From Sideroxydans sp. (GTDB lineage Bacteria > Pseudomonadota > Gammaproteobacteria > Burkholderiales > Gallionellaceae), in contig JAQTUV010000005.1 of assembly GCA_028707175.1 (NCBI GenBank), positions 1 to 64,000 on the forward strand: DNA of 64,000 bases, read 5' to 3'. A program made the position numbers and the translations under genes. The notes under the pieces were generated by a model. That model was not told where the DNA came from. It worked only from the letters and a program-made list of their open reading frames with translations, and did no database searches. Positions 27,777 through 36,524 of this stretch are shown one piece after another; within the stretch, counting starts at the first letter, position 1; each line of letters starts with the position of its first letter.

Positions 27777-28347
27777 GCTCACTATGCTTGGCTTCGACGC
27801 GCGTTTGCACGACGGCATAGATCAGTACCGCCACAGCCAGATACACAGCTGCCCCCGCCACATACGAGAAGTAGTACCTAGAAACTGCGCTGGCGTAATC
27901 CAACGCAGACATCTGCGCAAAATAGCCCGCCAACAGATAAAACGATACGTTAGAGATCAGGAAAGCTGCGCTCACCGCCACAAAAGAAATGGCAGTGAAT
28001 TTACCCAAACTAGCGCCTGTAGACTGATGCGCCTGCGCATAAAAACGACCACCGAACCACAGTGCCGCATAAGTCGGGATCAACGCCCAATACGCGGGGG
28101 TGACGCAATAGTCGTTCACGCCAAACTGTGCGATGGCGACATAATCAATCGCCACCGCCAACACCATCAATGCGACGAAAAATACGCGACTAGCAAAGAA
28201 CAAACCCGCCAGCAAAAATATCGCCATCGATGCATCAGGCAAAAACAAATTTGTACCAAAGTGACTAATCAAATTAGAACGGGTAACTAGCATTAGCCCT
28301 ACCAAGACTACGCCAATCCAAATTGCTTTGTTGTATAAAAAATTCAT
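27766..28347 (-). CDS. btuM: BtuM-like solitary vitamin B12 transporter
   Basis: This 193-residue protein has about six hydrophobic segments and no other domain. Its length, its position between btuB and the adenosyltransferase, and a cysteine at residue 81 in NDYCVTPAYW fit BtuM, the ECF S-component homologue first described from Thiobacillus denitrificans, which works without an ECF energising module and uses a conserved cysteine (Cys80 there) to bind and decyanate cobalamin. Identification is from memory of that family plus context. No ABC (BtuCD) genes are nearby, consistent with BtuM being the inner-membrane route. Confidence 0.78.
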   Translation of the reverse strand: MNFLYNKAIWIGVVLVGLMLVTRSNLISHFGTNLFLPDASMAIFLLAGLFFASRVFFVALMVLAVAIDYVAIAQFGVNDYCVTPAYWALIPTYAALWFGGRFYAQAHQSTGASLGKFTAISFVAVSAAFLISNVSFYLLAGYFAQMSALDYASAVSRYYFSYVAGAAVYLAVAVLIYAVVQTRVEAKHSEHGG

Positions 28348-28424
28348 CTCTATCTCCCTTAGTTCCTGCCAGTATTCGCTGGCAGGAACTTTAACAGAAA
28401 CGGCGCTAGCACGCCGTTGTGTCG

Positions 28425-30287
28425 CTATTGTTGGTAGTTCATCCCGATATACAGCGTGCGCCCCAACGTGGCGTATCCATGTGCCAGCATATAGTCTTTG
28501 TCGAGTAAATTATCTACTCTTAGCTGTAATCCAAAACGCTTTTGTAGCTTGTAACTTGCAGTCAGATTCACTACGTCGTAAGCACCCAGCTGAGTACGAG
28601 CGAATGTATTGATATCAATATCCTCACGCACTCCACTATGCAGCCATTCCCCCCCCACGCTCAGCGCCCCCCATTGCTGACTGATGCCTGCGCTGGAGAA
28701 GTGCTTGGCTCGACGTAACAATACCTGCCCAGTTTTGCTGTTTCGCGGATTTTGCTGCGTAATGGCTAGCCTGACGCCTGTGCCTTCAAACTGTCCGTTG
28801 TAAGCTAGTTCCACACCATCGCTACGCGCCTCGTTAAGATTGATCATTGATCCTGCGGGCAAGTTGTCGCCGACGATAAGATCTCGGATACGATTATCGA
28901 AATACACTACATCTAGACGTTGCGCATCACTGGCGTAATGCACACCGACTTCACTGTCACGAGAATGTTCAGGTTTCAGGCTCGGGTTGCCCACATATGA
29001 ATATCCGAATCCATAGTCCGTGAATGGATAAAACAGATCATTCAGCGTCGGCGCTTTGAAAGCGGTAGAGGTGGTCGCTGTGACGCGCCAAGCGTCTGAC
29101 ACATCAAAACCATAACCCAACAACCATGTGTTCACCGCGCCAAAATCCGAATACTTATCCCTACGCAGATTGAGCTGTACTTGCTGCATGCTGTAGTTTC
29201 CTGTGTACCCGACATAGAGAGCGTCATCGGTGCGTTTGGTTCGGGTAAAAAGCGTACTGCTGGCAACCTGCTGGTGCAGTTTTTCCAAACCGACGATCAG
29301 CGTATTGTTTGCACCGATGCTTAGCGTGTTTTGCCATGACAGCATATCGCTGGTGGTTTTGAACTGCGCGCCCAAGCCAATATCCGGCGTGCCATTCAGC
29401 AGATTTTGAATATCGTCCATACCTTGTGACAACTGCACTCTGCTCAGCCAGTCATCCTTGAAGCGACTCTCCAATGCCAAAGAAACTTTCATAAGATGTG
29501 ATCTGCTGCTGTTCACATCCGCCGTTGCACCAAATGAGTTGTCGGTCTGATTGGTCGCATCACTATCCAACACTGAAGCCGTCAAACTATTCGCCCCACT
29601 AAAGGCATGCCGGACATTCGCAGATACACTGACATTGTCGTAACCATCCTTGTCTGGATTCACCGCAGGAACGATGCTCGTTCTGATCGCCGAGACACCA
29701 TCTGTCTTATATTTCGAAACCTGTACGTTGAAAGATGTGCTTTCCACCTCCCCCCCAAGTCCTGCGGAGACTCGCTGCGTGCCTTGCGAACCCACGCCGA
29801 TGCTGCCATTGATCGTTGGCGCACCTTTGCCCTGTTTGGTGAATATCTGAATCACGCCTCCGATAGCTTCAGAACCATACAAGCTACTGGCGTTGCCGCG
29901 CACGATCTCAATGTGATCGATCTGATCCAGCATCAATTGGTCGATCTGTGTCGTACCCGCTGTTGCCGAGTTGATCCGAACGCCATCAACCAACACCAAG
30001 GTATGGCTAGAGTTACTTCCCCGCACGAACAGACTGCTTTGCTTGCCCACCCCTCCACTCTGATAGACCTCAAATCCAGCAAGGCTCTTCAGCAAAGTTG
30101 GCACATCAACTGCTTGCGAACTTTCAATGTCATGTCGCGCAATGACCGTGACATGAGACAACGTTTGAGTTAGTGCTTGCTCAGCACGAGTAGCCGTCAC
30201 CACCACCTCATCCAACGAACTGTTTTCAGCCTGTACAAAAGCAGTGGCCGCACATAACAATGTGCCTAAAAGATATTTGTATTTCAT
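28425..30287 (-). CDS. btuB: TonB-dependent vitamin B12 receptor BtuB
   Basis: BtuB imports cobalamin across the outer membrane using TonB energy. The 620-residue protein has a signal peptide (cleavage after VQA, residue 20), a TonB box DEVVVTATR at 26-34, a plug domain (to about 150, with the GGVGKQSSLFVRG and LVDGVRINS motifs) and a 22-stranded barrel ending in a hydrophobic strand. The B12 riboswitch upstream and cobalamin genes downstream identify the ligand. The coding strand contains runs of eight (28649-28656) and seven (29750-29756) G residues, where slippage could switch expression. Confidence 0.92.
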   Translation of the reverse strand: MKYKYLLGTLLCAATAFVQAENSSLDEVVVTATRAEQALTQTLSHVTVIARHDIESSQAVDVPTLLKSLAGFEVYQSGGVGKQSSLFVRGSNSSHTLVLVDGVRINSATAGTTQIDQLMLDQIDHIEIVRGNASSLYGSEAIGGVIQIFTKQGKGAPTINGSIGVGSQGTQRVSAGLGGEVESTSFNVQVSKYKTDGVSAIRTSIVPAVNPDKDGYDNVSVSANVRHAFSGANSLTASVLDSDATNQTDNSFGATADVNSSRSHLMKVSLALESRFKDDWLSRVQLSQGMDDIQNLLNGTPDIGLGAQFKTTSDMLSWQNTLSIGANNTLIVGLEKLHQQVASSTLFTRTKRTDDALYVGYTGNYSMQQVQLNLRRDKYSDFGAVNTWLLGYGFDVSDAWRVTATTSTAFKAPTLNDLFYPFTDYGFGYSYVGNPSLKPEHSRDSEVGVHYASDAQRLDVVYFDNRIRDLIVGDNLPAGSMINLNEARSDGVELAYNGQFEGTGVRLAITQQNPRNSKTGQVLLRRAKHFSSAGISQQWGALSVGGEWLHSGVREDIDINTFARTQLGAYDVVNLTASYKLQKRFGLQLRVDNLLDKDYMLAHGYATLGRTLYIGMNYQQ

Positions 30288-30425
30288 TTGTGTTTCCCAG
30301 ATTACGTTCCAAGCGTCCCCGTTGGAACATTGAAAAAATCAGGAATAGGGAGAGAGAGTGATGTGACGACGGCTACTCAATGAAGAGCATCCATGTCGCC
30401 TCCCGCAACATTTCCTGAACCTTCT

Positions 30426-30577
30426 CCTAGGCCGGTATCCGGGCTCACAAGTCTTGATTCGTCACCTTCCCATGCGTGCGCACAGTGGCATATCGACGAA
30501 CCCACACTTGCTTACCGTTGCGGGGGCAGCACAGGCATTGGAGTTAATACTTCCTCACCTGTTTCCCGTTTAACTTC
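30426..30577 (-). promoter_or_regulatory. Cobalamin riboswitch
   Basis: The minus strand shows the adenosylcobalamin aptamer: ACGGGAAACAGGTG at the 5' stem, CTGCCCCCGCAACGGTA in the core, the B12 box GCCACTG (+ strand 30484-30490), and GCCCGGATACCGGCCT at the 3' end. It lies about 140 bases ahead of btuB. A hairpin at 30306-30328 next to the btuB ribosome-binding site could belong to the expression platform. Binding of B12 is expected to lower btuB-btuM-cobO expression. Confidence 0.92.
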
Positions 30578-30706
30578 ATAGCTCTCGCTATGCAGCACCT
30601 TGAAGCGGGACGGATTGTAACAGACGGCACTTCTCCTTCCTAAATCACATGTACAACAATGCGTTATCAATTGACTAGATAGGGTTTTCAAAACTATAGT
30701 TCGCCC

Positions 30707-30907
30707 ATGCACAGCGAACTCGACTCTCTTGATCACAAATTGAACCAACTGGTACAGCTTACTCAGCGCCTTCGCGCAGAAAACCTGCAGTTGCGCCAAG
30801 ATGTAGCCGCCGCCTTGAATGGTCAACGAAAAAGCCAAGACAAGATTGATCAAGCCTCGCAACGCCTTGAAAAAATGCTCGCACAACTTCCAGACGACGC
30901 CTTATGA
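30707..30907 (+). CDS. ZapB-like small coiled-coil protein (TIGR02449 type)
   Basis: The 66-residue product is almost entirely a coiled coil (heptads from residue 4 to about 60, LDHKLNQLVQLTQRLRAEN). Proteins of this size and pattern directly upstream of zapA belong to a family of ZapB-like or TIGR02449 proteins. A role in FtsZ-ring organisation with ZapA is inferred from this pairing. The TGA stop overlaps the zapA ATG (ATGA), so translation is coupled. Confidence 0.75.
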   Translation: MHSELDSLDHKLNQLVQLTQRLRAENLQLRQDVAAALNGQRKSQDKIDQASQRLEKMLAQLPDDAL

Positions 30908-31218
30908 GTAACCCCAATACCAGCTCACTGGATGTGAAGATTCTTGACATCGAATTTCGTGTCGCATGCCCAGATGATGAGCGCACAGAGTTGCTTGATT
31001 CCGTCGCCTATCTCGATAAGAAAATGCGCGAGATTCGTGATGCAGGCAAGATCGTCAGCGTGGAACGCATCGCCATCATGGCTGCACTCAATATCGCCCA
31101 CGAACTGCTCACCACAAAAGTCGGCGGCGGAATTGACCTCGGTGAAGTGAAGCGTAGAATGAGGGCCATGCAGGCAGCGGTGGATTCAGCACTGATTGAC
31201 CAAAACGAATTGTTCTAA
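30904..31218 (+). CDS. zapA: Cell division protein ZapA
   Basis: ZapA crosslinks FtsZ protofilaments at mid-cell. The 104-residue product has the N-terminal ILDIEFRVACPDDERTEL region, the YLDKKMREIRD motif and a C-terminal coiled coil. Order zapB-like, zapA, 6S RNA is the common proteobacterial arrangement. ATG overlaps the preceding stop. Confidence 0.92.
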   Translation: MSNPNTSSLDVKILDIEFRVACPDDERTELLDSVAYLDKKMREIRDAGKIVSVERIAIMAALNIAHELLTTKVGGGIDLGEVKRRMRAMQAAVDSALIDQNELF

Positions 31219-31229
31219 AGATTTAAAGT

Positions 31230-31410
31230 TTGTCCCCTGCGGTGTTCGTCAGATTCATAATTCTTTGAACCAATGAGCTATTGCTTAGGTTGCGCCCCAT
31301 TTAAATCGCTGTTGTGAGTGTCCCTAGCGGATGCACCTGATGCGACCGGGAACCGACCCTCTTGAACCCAGGTTCAAGATATTGAGTCAACGGCACAGGC
31401 GGGGGACTTT
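31230..31410 (+). ncRNA. ssrS: 6S RNA
   Basis: The roughly 180-base segment after zapA has the closing stem GTCCCC (31232-31237) with GGGGAC (31401-31406), the conserved 5' motif CCCCTGCGGTGTTCG, and a central bubble flanked by GC-rich arms. This is the form and location known for 6S RNA, which sequesters sigma70 RNA polymerase in stationary phase. Ends are approximate. A hairpin terminator follows directly. Confidence 0.85.
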
Positions 31411-31415
31411 ATTCC

Positions 31416-31444
31416 AGTGCGATCTTTCGAGATCGCACTTTTCT
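31416..31444 (+). terminator. Rho-independent terminator after 6S RNA
   Basis: AGTGCGATCT and AGATCGCACT form a perfect 10-base stem with a short loop and a following T-run (TTTTCTTTT). It ends the zapA-6S unit just before the EVE gene. Confidence 0.88.
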
Positions 31445-31460
31445 TTTGTGGAGTTGAGAC

Positions 31461-31925
31461 ATGCGTTATTGGCTCATGAAATCCGAACCCTCTGATGTAA
31501 GCATCGACGATCTGGCTGGTTTCAAAGAACAGACCGTGGCTTGGTACGGCGTACGCAACTATCAGGCACGCAACTTCATGCGCGACCAGATGCAGGTGGG
31601 GGATGGCGTGCTGTTCTATCACTCTAACTGCAAAGAACCCGGCATCGCAGGCATCGCCCAAGTCAGCAGCACGGCTTACCCCGATGCCACTCAGTTCAAT
31701 AAGAAAAGTAAATATTTCGACGAGAAGGCGACGCAAGAGACACCGCGTTGGTTCAATGTGGACGTGCAACTGGTAAAAAAGATCGCACTCATCTCTATCG
31801 AAGAACTCAAACGCCATCCTGAACTGGAGAACATGCGCACCTTGCAGCGAGGCAATCGCCTATCAATCACCCCACTCGATCCAGCGGAGTGGAAATACAT
31901 CACGACAAAGTTGGTGAGTAAGTAG
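31461..31925 (+). CDS. EVE-domain protein
   Basis: EVE domains are PUA-like folds that recognise modified DNA bases or RNA; stand-alone bacterial versions are often of unknown role. The 154-residue product starts MRYWLMKSEP and contains WYGVRNYQARNFM, GDGVLFYHSN and the late RGNRLSITPL motif, all typical of the family. A ribosome-binding site (GTGGAG) precedes the ATG. The TSUP permease gene starts within its stop codon. Confidence 0.88.
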   Translation: MRYWLMKSEPSDVSIDDLAGFKEQTVAWYGVRNYQARNFMRDQMQVGDGVLFYHSNCKEPGIAGIAQVSSTAYPDATQFNKKSKYFDEKATQETPRWFNVDVQLVKKIALISIEELKRHPELENMRTLQRGNRLSITPLDPAEWKYITTKLVSK

Positions 31926-32722
31926 TGGAGTGGTATCTCGCCTACCTGATGTTGGGCGCAATCGCCGGATTCCTCGGTGGCATGTTCGGCATCGGCGGCG
32001 GCACCCTACTGGTTCCAGTGTTGCTGATGCTGTTCGAGGCTCAGCACTTCCCCTCTGAACACGCCATGCACCTCGCTCTGGGCAGTTCGATGGCCGTCAT
32101 CCTATTCACCTCCATCGCCAGCATGCGCAAACATCACCAGCACGGCGCGGTGAACTGGCAAGTCGTGCGCCGCATCACCCCCGGCATCCTGCTCGGCACC
32201 GTCATCGGCTCACTCGTCGCCGCCAGCATCTCGCCGTATTTCCTCACCATCTTCTTCGCACTGTTCGTGCTGTTCGCGGCCTCGCAGATACTGCTCGATG
32301 TGCAACCACACGCCGCGCGCCAACTGCCCGGCATCGCCGGCATGACACTCACCGGCACACTCACCGGATGGCTGAGCACACTGGTCTCCGTCGGTGGCGG
32401 CACCATCACCGTGCCCTTCCTCATCTGGTGCAACGTACCGATACGCCACGCCATCGGCACCGCCTCCGCCATCGGCTTCCCCATCGCCGTCGGCGGCACC
32501 ATCGGTTACATTTTCACCGGCCTGCACGCCACCGGCTTGCCGGATTCCAGCTTAGGATATGTCTATCTGCCAGCCATGTTGGGTTGCGCAATCGTCAGCG
32601 TCATCACCGCACCGATTGGCGCGAAGACAGCGCATCGCACGAATGTGGTTTTGTTGCGGAAATTGTTTGCGGTGCTACTGATTGGGTTGGCGGGGAAGTT
32701 GTTGTGGAAGGTGTTGGGTTGA
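31925..32722 (+). CDS. TSUP-family membrane transporter (TauE/SafE)
   Basis: The 265-residue protein has about eight membrane segments in two halves. Each half opens with a glycine-rich loop: GGMFGIGGGTLLVPVL and STLVSVGGGTITVPF. This is the TSUP signature; the family exports sulfite, sulfoacetate or similar anions, sometimes thiosulfate uptake, but the substrate is not evident. It starts with GTG overlapping the stop of the EVE gene. A repeat island follows. Confidence 0.86.
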   Translation: MEWYLAYLMLGAIAGFLGGMFGIGGGTLLVPVLLMLFEAQHFPSEHAMHLALGSSMAVILFTSIASMRKHHQHGAVNWQVVRRITPGILLGTVIGSLVAASISPYFLTIFFALFVLFAASQILLDVQPHAARQLPGIAGMTLTGTLTGWLSTLVSVGGGTITVPFLIWCNVPIRHAIGTASAIGFPIAVGGTIGYIFTGLHATGLPDSSLGYVYLPAMLGCAIVSVITAPIGAKTAHRTNVVLLRKLFAVLLIGLAGKLLWKVLG

Positions 32723-32746
32723 TGACCTTGAGAGTCGCCCCACATC

Positions 32747-32799
32747 CAGTTCGTCCTGAGTGCCGTGCGTAGCACGGTGTATCGAAGGATGGGCGAAGC
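32747..32799. repeat. Small dispersed palindrome, left edge of repeat island
   Basis: TTCGTCCTGAG ... GGATGGGCGAA brackets an inner hairpin CCGTGC/GCACGG. I recall this type of unit (TTCGTCCTGAG with a GAAGG end) as dispersed in many bacterial genomes. It is probably untranslated and lies just after the TSUP gene. Confidence 0.5.
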
Positions 32800-32826
32800 C
32801 CGCTGGTTTGTAAATTAATAACAAAT

Positions 32827-33920
32827 ACCGTCGGGGGTAGCCCGACAGCTAGTCACTTTTTCTTGCTTCGCCAAAGAAAAAGTAACCAAAAAGAAGGCGC
32901 CCCCGGTGCCCCGCCCCTTCGGGGTTCCCTGCGTTGCTCGACTGGTCAGGCGGCTGCGGAACTCGCGCTACGCGCTCAGACAGTCCTCGCCGAAATCCCC
33001 TGACCAGCCTGCGCTACTCGGCGGCGTACAGGGGAAGGCAAAGCGAAAATCAAAACCCATGGTGGGCAACTAGTTGTCCACCATGCATCGCGACGTGACT
33101 TATCTCTTTGGCAACTCCCACCTCGAAGATTTGCTAATACTACTTCCACCAACAGCCCAGCATATCAAAGCCACACCCCAACCCGGCATTGCCAACCACA
33201 AGTACAGACCATTATCTGAGTTTCCACTGATTAACACTATCAACGAAACAATTACGATTGGTATAACCACAAGCGCGTTTCCAACTGCAATATAACCATG
33301 TCCCCGCCGCCAATCCTTTTCTCGCCCCTTAATTGGAAGCGGAGATAAATCCAATGCTTCCCAAAACCAATACAAACTTCCAACAATGAAGGTCAATGCT
33401 AAGAATATTGCGTAACTTTCCGAAAGTTCAAAGTCAAACATCGATAGGAGTATTTTTCGAATAATTGCTACAAGAGGAGCAAGTAATACCAAAAATGCCA
33501 CTATCAAGGCAGTAATGAATATATTGAAATCATGTGATTGAAATTTCTGCTTCTTCTTTTGAGTATCCAATTGTTACCACTCTTTCTTTGAACCTATTGG
33601 TTAATTCAGAAGTTCCAATGTACCGAACTTGTATCACTTTGACTACGGTGGGCAACTTGTTGTCCACCGTACAATTTTGATTTTCGCTTTTTCATCCCCT
33701 GTGCGCCGCCGAGTAGCGCAGACTGGCCAGGGAATTCTGACGAATATGTTTGAGCACGTGACCGCGTAGCGGGTCGTGCGAGTTTATGAGGAGGCCTGAC
33801 CAGTCGAGCAACGCAGGGAACCCTCGAAGTGGGCGGCAAACCGGGGTCGCCTTTTCTTTGGTTACTTTCTTTTTGGCGAAGCAAAAGAAAGTAACTTGCT
33901 GTCGGGCAACCCCCGACGGT
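32827..33920. repeat. Structured inverted-repeat element, copy B, with cargo gene
   Basis: About 1.09 kb bounded by inverted repeats of roughly 75 bases (32830-32904 and 33843-33917) nearly identical to those of copy A, extended by ACC/GGT at the very ends. Each half holds the same hairpins and long stem (32942-32950 with 32999-33007 on the left). Between the halves are two further palindromes, 33058-33085 and 33645-33670, each containing GGTGGGCAAC and GTTGTCCACC. Between these lies an AT-rich insert with a single gene (33100-33570). The nested palindromes suggest stepwise growth or capture. No transposase is present. Confidence 0.85.
33100..33570 (-). CDS. Uncharacterised membrane protein, cargo of the repeat element
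   Basis: The 156-residue product has about four hydrophobic helices: near residues 15-37, 45-66, 92-112 and 120-142. The segments between are charged (KGREKDWRRGHGY) and the tail is polar. I do not recognise a family. The start is a TTG preceded by GAGTGG at a suitable distance; no ATG gives a better start. The gene looks AT-rich compared with neighbours and is enclosed by palindromes, so horizontal origin is likely. Function unknown. Confidence 0.6.
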   Translation of the reverse strand: MDTQKKKQKFQSHDFNIFITALIVAFLVLLAPLVAIIRKILLSMFDFELSESYAIFLALTFIVGSLYWFWEALDLSPLPIKGREKDWRRGHGYIAVGNALVVIPIVIVSLIVLISGNSDNGLYLWLAMPGWGVALICWAVGGSSISKSSRWELPKR

Positions 33921-33938
33921 TTTGTTTTGATCTAAAGA

Positions 33939-33969
33939 CGTTCATGCTTCGACAAGCTCAGCACGAACG
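33939..33969. repeat. Small dispersed palindrome, right edge of repeat island
   Basis: CGTTCATGC ... GCACGAACG with TTCGACAAGCTCA inside. I recall units like this as dispersed across many unrelated bacterial genomes. It separates copy B of the element from livF. Confidence 0.5.
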
Positions 33970-33982
33970 GGATAGTAAAAAC

Positions 33983-34693
33983 CTAAGCGCCCAAATACGC
34001 CCGCTGCACTGCATCACTCCCCAGCAACTCACTCGCCGCACCCGACAAGGTGATCGCCCCGCTCTCCAATACATAACCGCGTTGCGCGGCTTCCAACGCT
34101 AGTTTGGCGTTCTGCTCGACCAACAAAATAGTCACGCCCTGCGCGGAGATGTCGCGGATGGTTTCGAAGATCTTTTCGACCATCAGCGGTGCGAGGCCCA
34201 TGCTAGGTTCGTCGAGCATCAACAAGGTCGGATGGCTCATCAAGGCGCGACTCATAGCAACCATTTGCTGTTCACCGCCAGACAATGTGCCAGCTAACTG
34301 ACTGCGGCGTTCGGCGAGGCGTGGGAATAAAACATATTGACGTTCAAGGTCGGTGGCAGTCTCGGCTTTGTCGCTGCGTACGTAGGCACCCATCAGCAGG
34401 TTCTCTTCCACGGTGAGGCGAGCGAAGATGCCACGACCTTCCGGCACCAGCGAGATGCCGCTGGCGACGCGCTGATGCGCGGGGATCTGCAGTAGCGACT
34501 GTTGCTGATAATTGACTTTGCCGGAGGCGGGATGCAACAGACCGGCCAACGCCTTGAGGGTGGTGGTCTTGCCTGCGCCGTTGCTGCCGATGAGGGTGAC
34601 GAGTTCGCCCTGAGCGATGGTGAGGCTGATGCCTTTGAGCGATTGGATGCCGCCGTAAGTGACTTTGAGGTCTTTGACTTCGAGCAGGTTCAT
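33983..34693 (-). CDS. livF: Branched-chain amino acid ABC transporter ATPase LivF
   Basis: The 236-residue ATPase has Walker A GSNGAGKTT, the signature LSGGEQQM, Walker B LLMLDEPSMGLAP and the switch histidine replaced as usual in the family by a nearby VEQN segment. It is the second ATPase of the leucine/isoleucine/valine importer. Its start overlaps the livG stop by four bases; it is the last gene of the unit, with the repeat island downstream. Confidence 0.93.
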   Translation of the reverse strand: MNLLEVKDLKVTYGGIQSLKGISLTIAQGELVTLIGSNGAGKTTTLKALAGLLHPASGKVNYQQQSLLQIPAHQRVASGISLVPEGRGIFARLTVEENLLMGAYVRSDKAETATDLERQYVLFPRLAERRSQLAGTLSGGEQQMVAMSRALMSHPTLLMLDEPSMGLAPLMVEKIFETIRDISAQGVTILLVEQNAKLALEAAQRGYVLESGAITLSGAASELLGSDAVQRAYLGA

Positions 34694-35469
34694 GTCGCCT
34701 CCCCGCCCAGATAGGCGGCGATCACCGCCGGGTCACGGCGCACTTCTTCTGGCACACCTTCGGCGATCTTCTTGCCGTAGTCCAACACAGCGACGCGATC
34801 ACACAGGCCCATGATGAGTTTCACATCGTGTTCGATGAGTAACACGGTGATGCCGTCAGCTCGTACCTTTTGCAGCAAGGCTTTGAGGGCAACGGTCTCG
34901 GTGGCATTCATGCCGGCGGCGGGTTCATCGAGGGCGAGTAATTTAGGTTCGGTGGCGAGGGCGCGGGCGATTTCTAAACGCCGTTGTTCGCCGTACGAAA
35001 GATGCTTCGCCAAGGTTTGATGTGCGGTGGTGATGCCAACGTAATCCAGCAGTTCACGTGCGCGTTGCACGATGTGGCGCTCTTCTGCGCGTGCAGTTGC
35101 GTTGCGGGTCAACGCGCCCCAAATGCCTGTACTGGTGCGCAGATGCCGCCCCACCATGACATTTTCCAGCGCAGTCATATTGGAGAATAGGCGGATGTTC
35201 TGAAAGGTGCGGGCGATACCCGCTTGCGCCAACAGATGCGGCTTGCTCTGCGTGTAACGTTGCCCCGCAAAATCAAAAGCGCCGCTGTCCAATTGATACA
35301 GGCCGGTGACGACGTTGAACAACGTAGTCTTGCCCGCACCGTTGGGGCCGATGAGTCCGTAGATTTCGCCACGCTTGATGTGTAGCGAAACATCGGTGAG
35401 CGCAGTCAACCCACCGAAACGTTTGCCCACTTTGTCCAAAGTGAGCAGCGCATCACTCACGTTTGTCAT
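34690..35469 (-). CDS. livG: Branched-chain amino acid ABC transporter ATPase LivG
   Basis: The 259-residue ATPase has Walker A GPNGAGKTTLFN, the signature LSYGEQRRLEIARAL and Walker B LLALDEPAAGMN, typical of LivG. It pairs with LivF to drive the LivH-LivM channel. It overlaps livM and livF by four bases each, as in a compact operon. Confidence 0.94.
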   Translation of the reverse strand: MTNVSDALLTLDKVGKRFGGLTALTDVSLHIKRGEIYGLIGPNGAGKTTLFNVVTGLYQLDSGAFDFAGQRYTQSKPHLLAQAGIARTFQNIRLFSNMTALENVMVGRHLRTSTGIWGALTRNATARAEERHIVQRARELLDYVGITTAHQTLAKHLSYGEQRRLEIARALATEPKLLALDEPAAGMNATETVALKALLQKVRADGITVLLIEHDVKLIMGLCDRVAVLDYGKKIAEGVPEEVRRDPAVIAAYLGGEAT

Positions 35470-36524
35470 GCGCCCTCCTCGGTGTTCAATTCACGACGAC
35501 GTTGTGTCGACGGCCACAAGCCGGCGGGTCGCCACAGCATGACCAGTATCAACGCGAGACCGAACATCAGCATGCGCAGACTTTCCGGATCAACCACGAC
35601 CTTGCCCAGCAACATCTGCTGCACCGGCCCCGCCGCATGGCGGAACAGTTCAGGCAACGCCACCAGCAACACACCGCCCAGCACCACGCCGCCGATGTTC
35701 CCCATGCCACCCAACACCACCATGCACAAGATCATGATGGATTCCATGAGGCTGAAACTCTCGGGGCTGACGAAGCCTTGAAAGCCCGCGAACAGGCCGC
35801 CGGAGATGCCGCCGAAAGTGGCCCCCATGGCGAAAGCGAGCAGTTTGATGTTGCGCGTGTTGATACCCATTGCTGAGGCGGCCACTTCATCTTCGCGTAT
35901 CGCCACCCAAGCGCGGCCGATGCGCGAATCTTCTAGGCGGCGCGAGACGAAGATCACCAGTAGGGTGAAGGCTAGGAACAAGTAGTAATGCAGGTGCACG
36001 TCGTCCACGCGCACGCCGAGCCATTGGTGCGATTCGCCAAATGAGAAACCACCGACCTGCAAAGCGTCGATACCGCTGATGCCCTGCGGCCCGTTCGTGA
36101 TGTTGACCGGCGCGTTGAGGTTGTTGAGGAAGATGCGGATGATCTCGCCGAAGCCGAGCGTAACGATGGCGAGGTAGTCGCCGCGCAATTTGAGCGTGGG
36201 CGCGCCGAGCAAAACGCCAAAGATACATGCAATGATCGCCCCCAAAGGCAGTGTCACCCACATGGGCCAGTGCAAACCAAACTGCGGCGAGCCAAGCAAG
36301 GCGTAGGTGTACGCGCCCACCGCAAAGAATGCGATGTAGCCTAGGTCGAGCAGCCCCGCGTAGCCGACCACGATGTTGAGGCCGAGCGCCAGCATGATGT
36401 AGAGCAAGGCGAAGTCAGCGATACGCACCCAGCCGTGGCCGAACAGCGCGTCGATGATGAAAGGCAATACCAATAAGATTGCGGCAAGTGCTAAGTGACG
36501 ATTGGCGGGACGATGTAGCTTCAT
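35466..36524 (-). CDS. livM: Branched-chain amino acid ABC transporter permease LivM
   Basis: This 352-residue inner-membrane permease has about nine to ten helices, the NIVVGYAGLLDLGYIAFFAVGAYT motif region (residues about 50-73) and the cytoplasmic IREDEVAASAMGIN coupling motif. The C-terminus is a short polar tail. It forms the heterodimeric channel with LivH. Neighbour overlaps are four bases on either side. Confidence 0.93.
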   Translation of the reverse strand: MKLHRPANRHLALAAILLVLPFIIDALFGHGWVRIADFALLYIMLALGLNIVVGYAGLLDLGYIAFFAVGAYTYALLGSPQFGLHWPMWVTLPLGAIIACIFGVLLGAPTLKLRGDYLAIVTLGFGEIIRIFLNNLNAPVNITNGPQGISGIDALQVGGFSFGESHQWLGVRVDDVHLHYYLFLAFTLLVIFVSRRLEDSRIGRAWVAIREDEVAASAMGINTRNIKLLAFAMGATFGGISGGLFAGFQGFVSPESFSLMESIMILCMVVLGGMGNIGGVVLGGVLLVALPELFRHAAGPVQQMLLGKVVVDPESLRMLMFGLALILVMLWRPAGLWPSTQRRRELNTEEGA

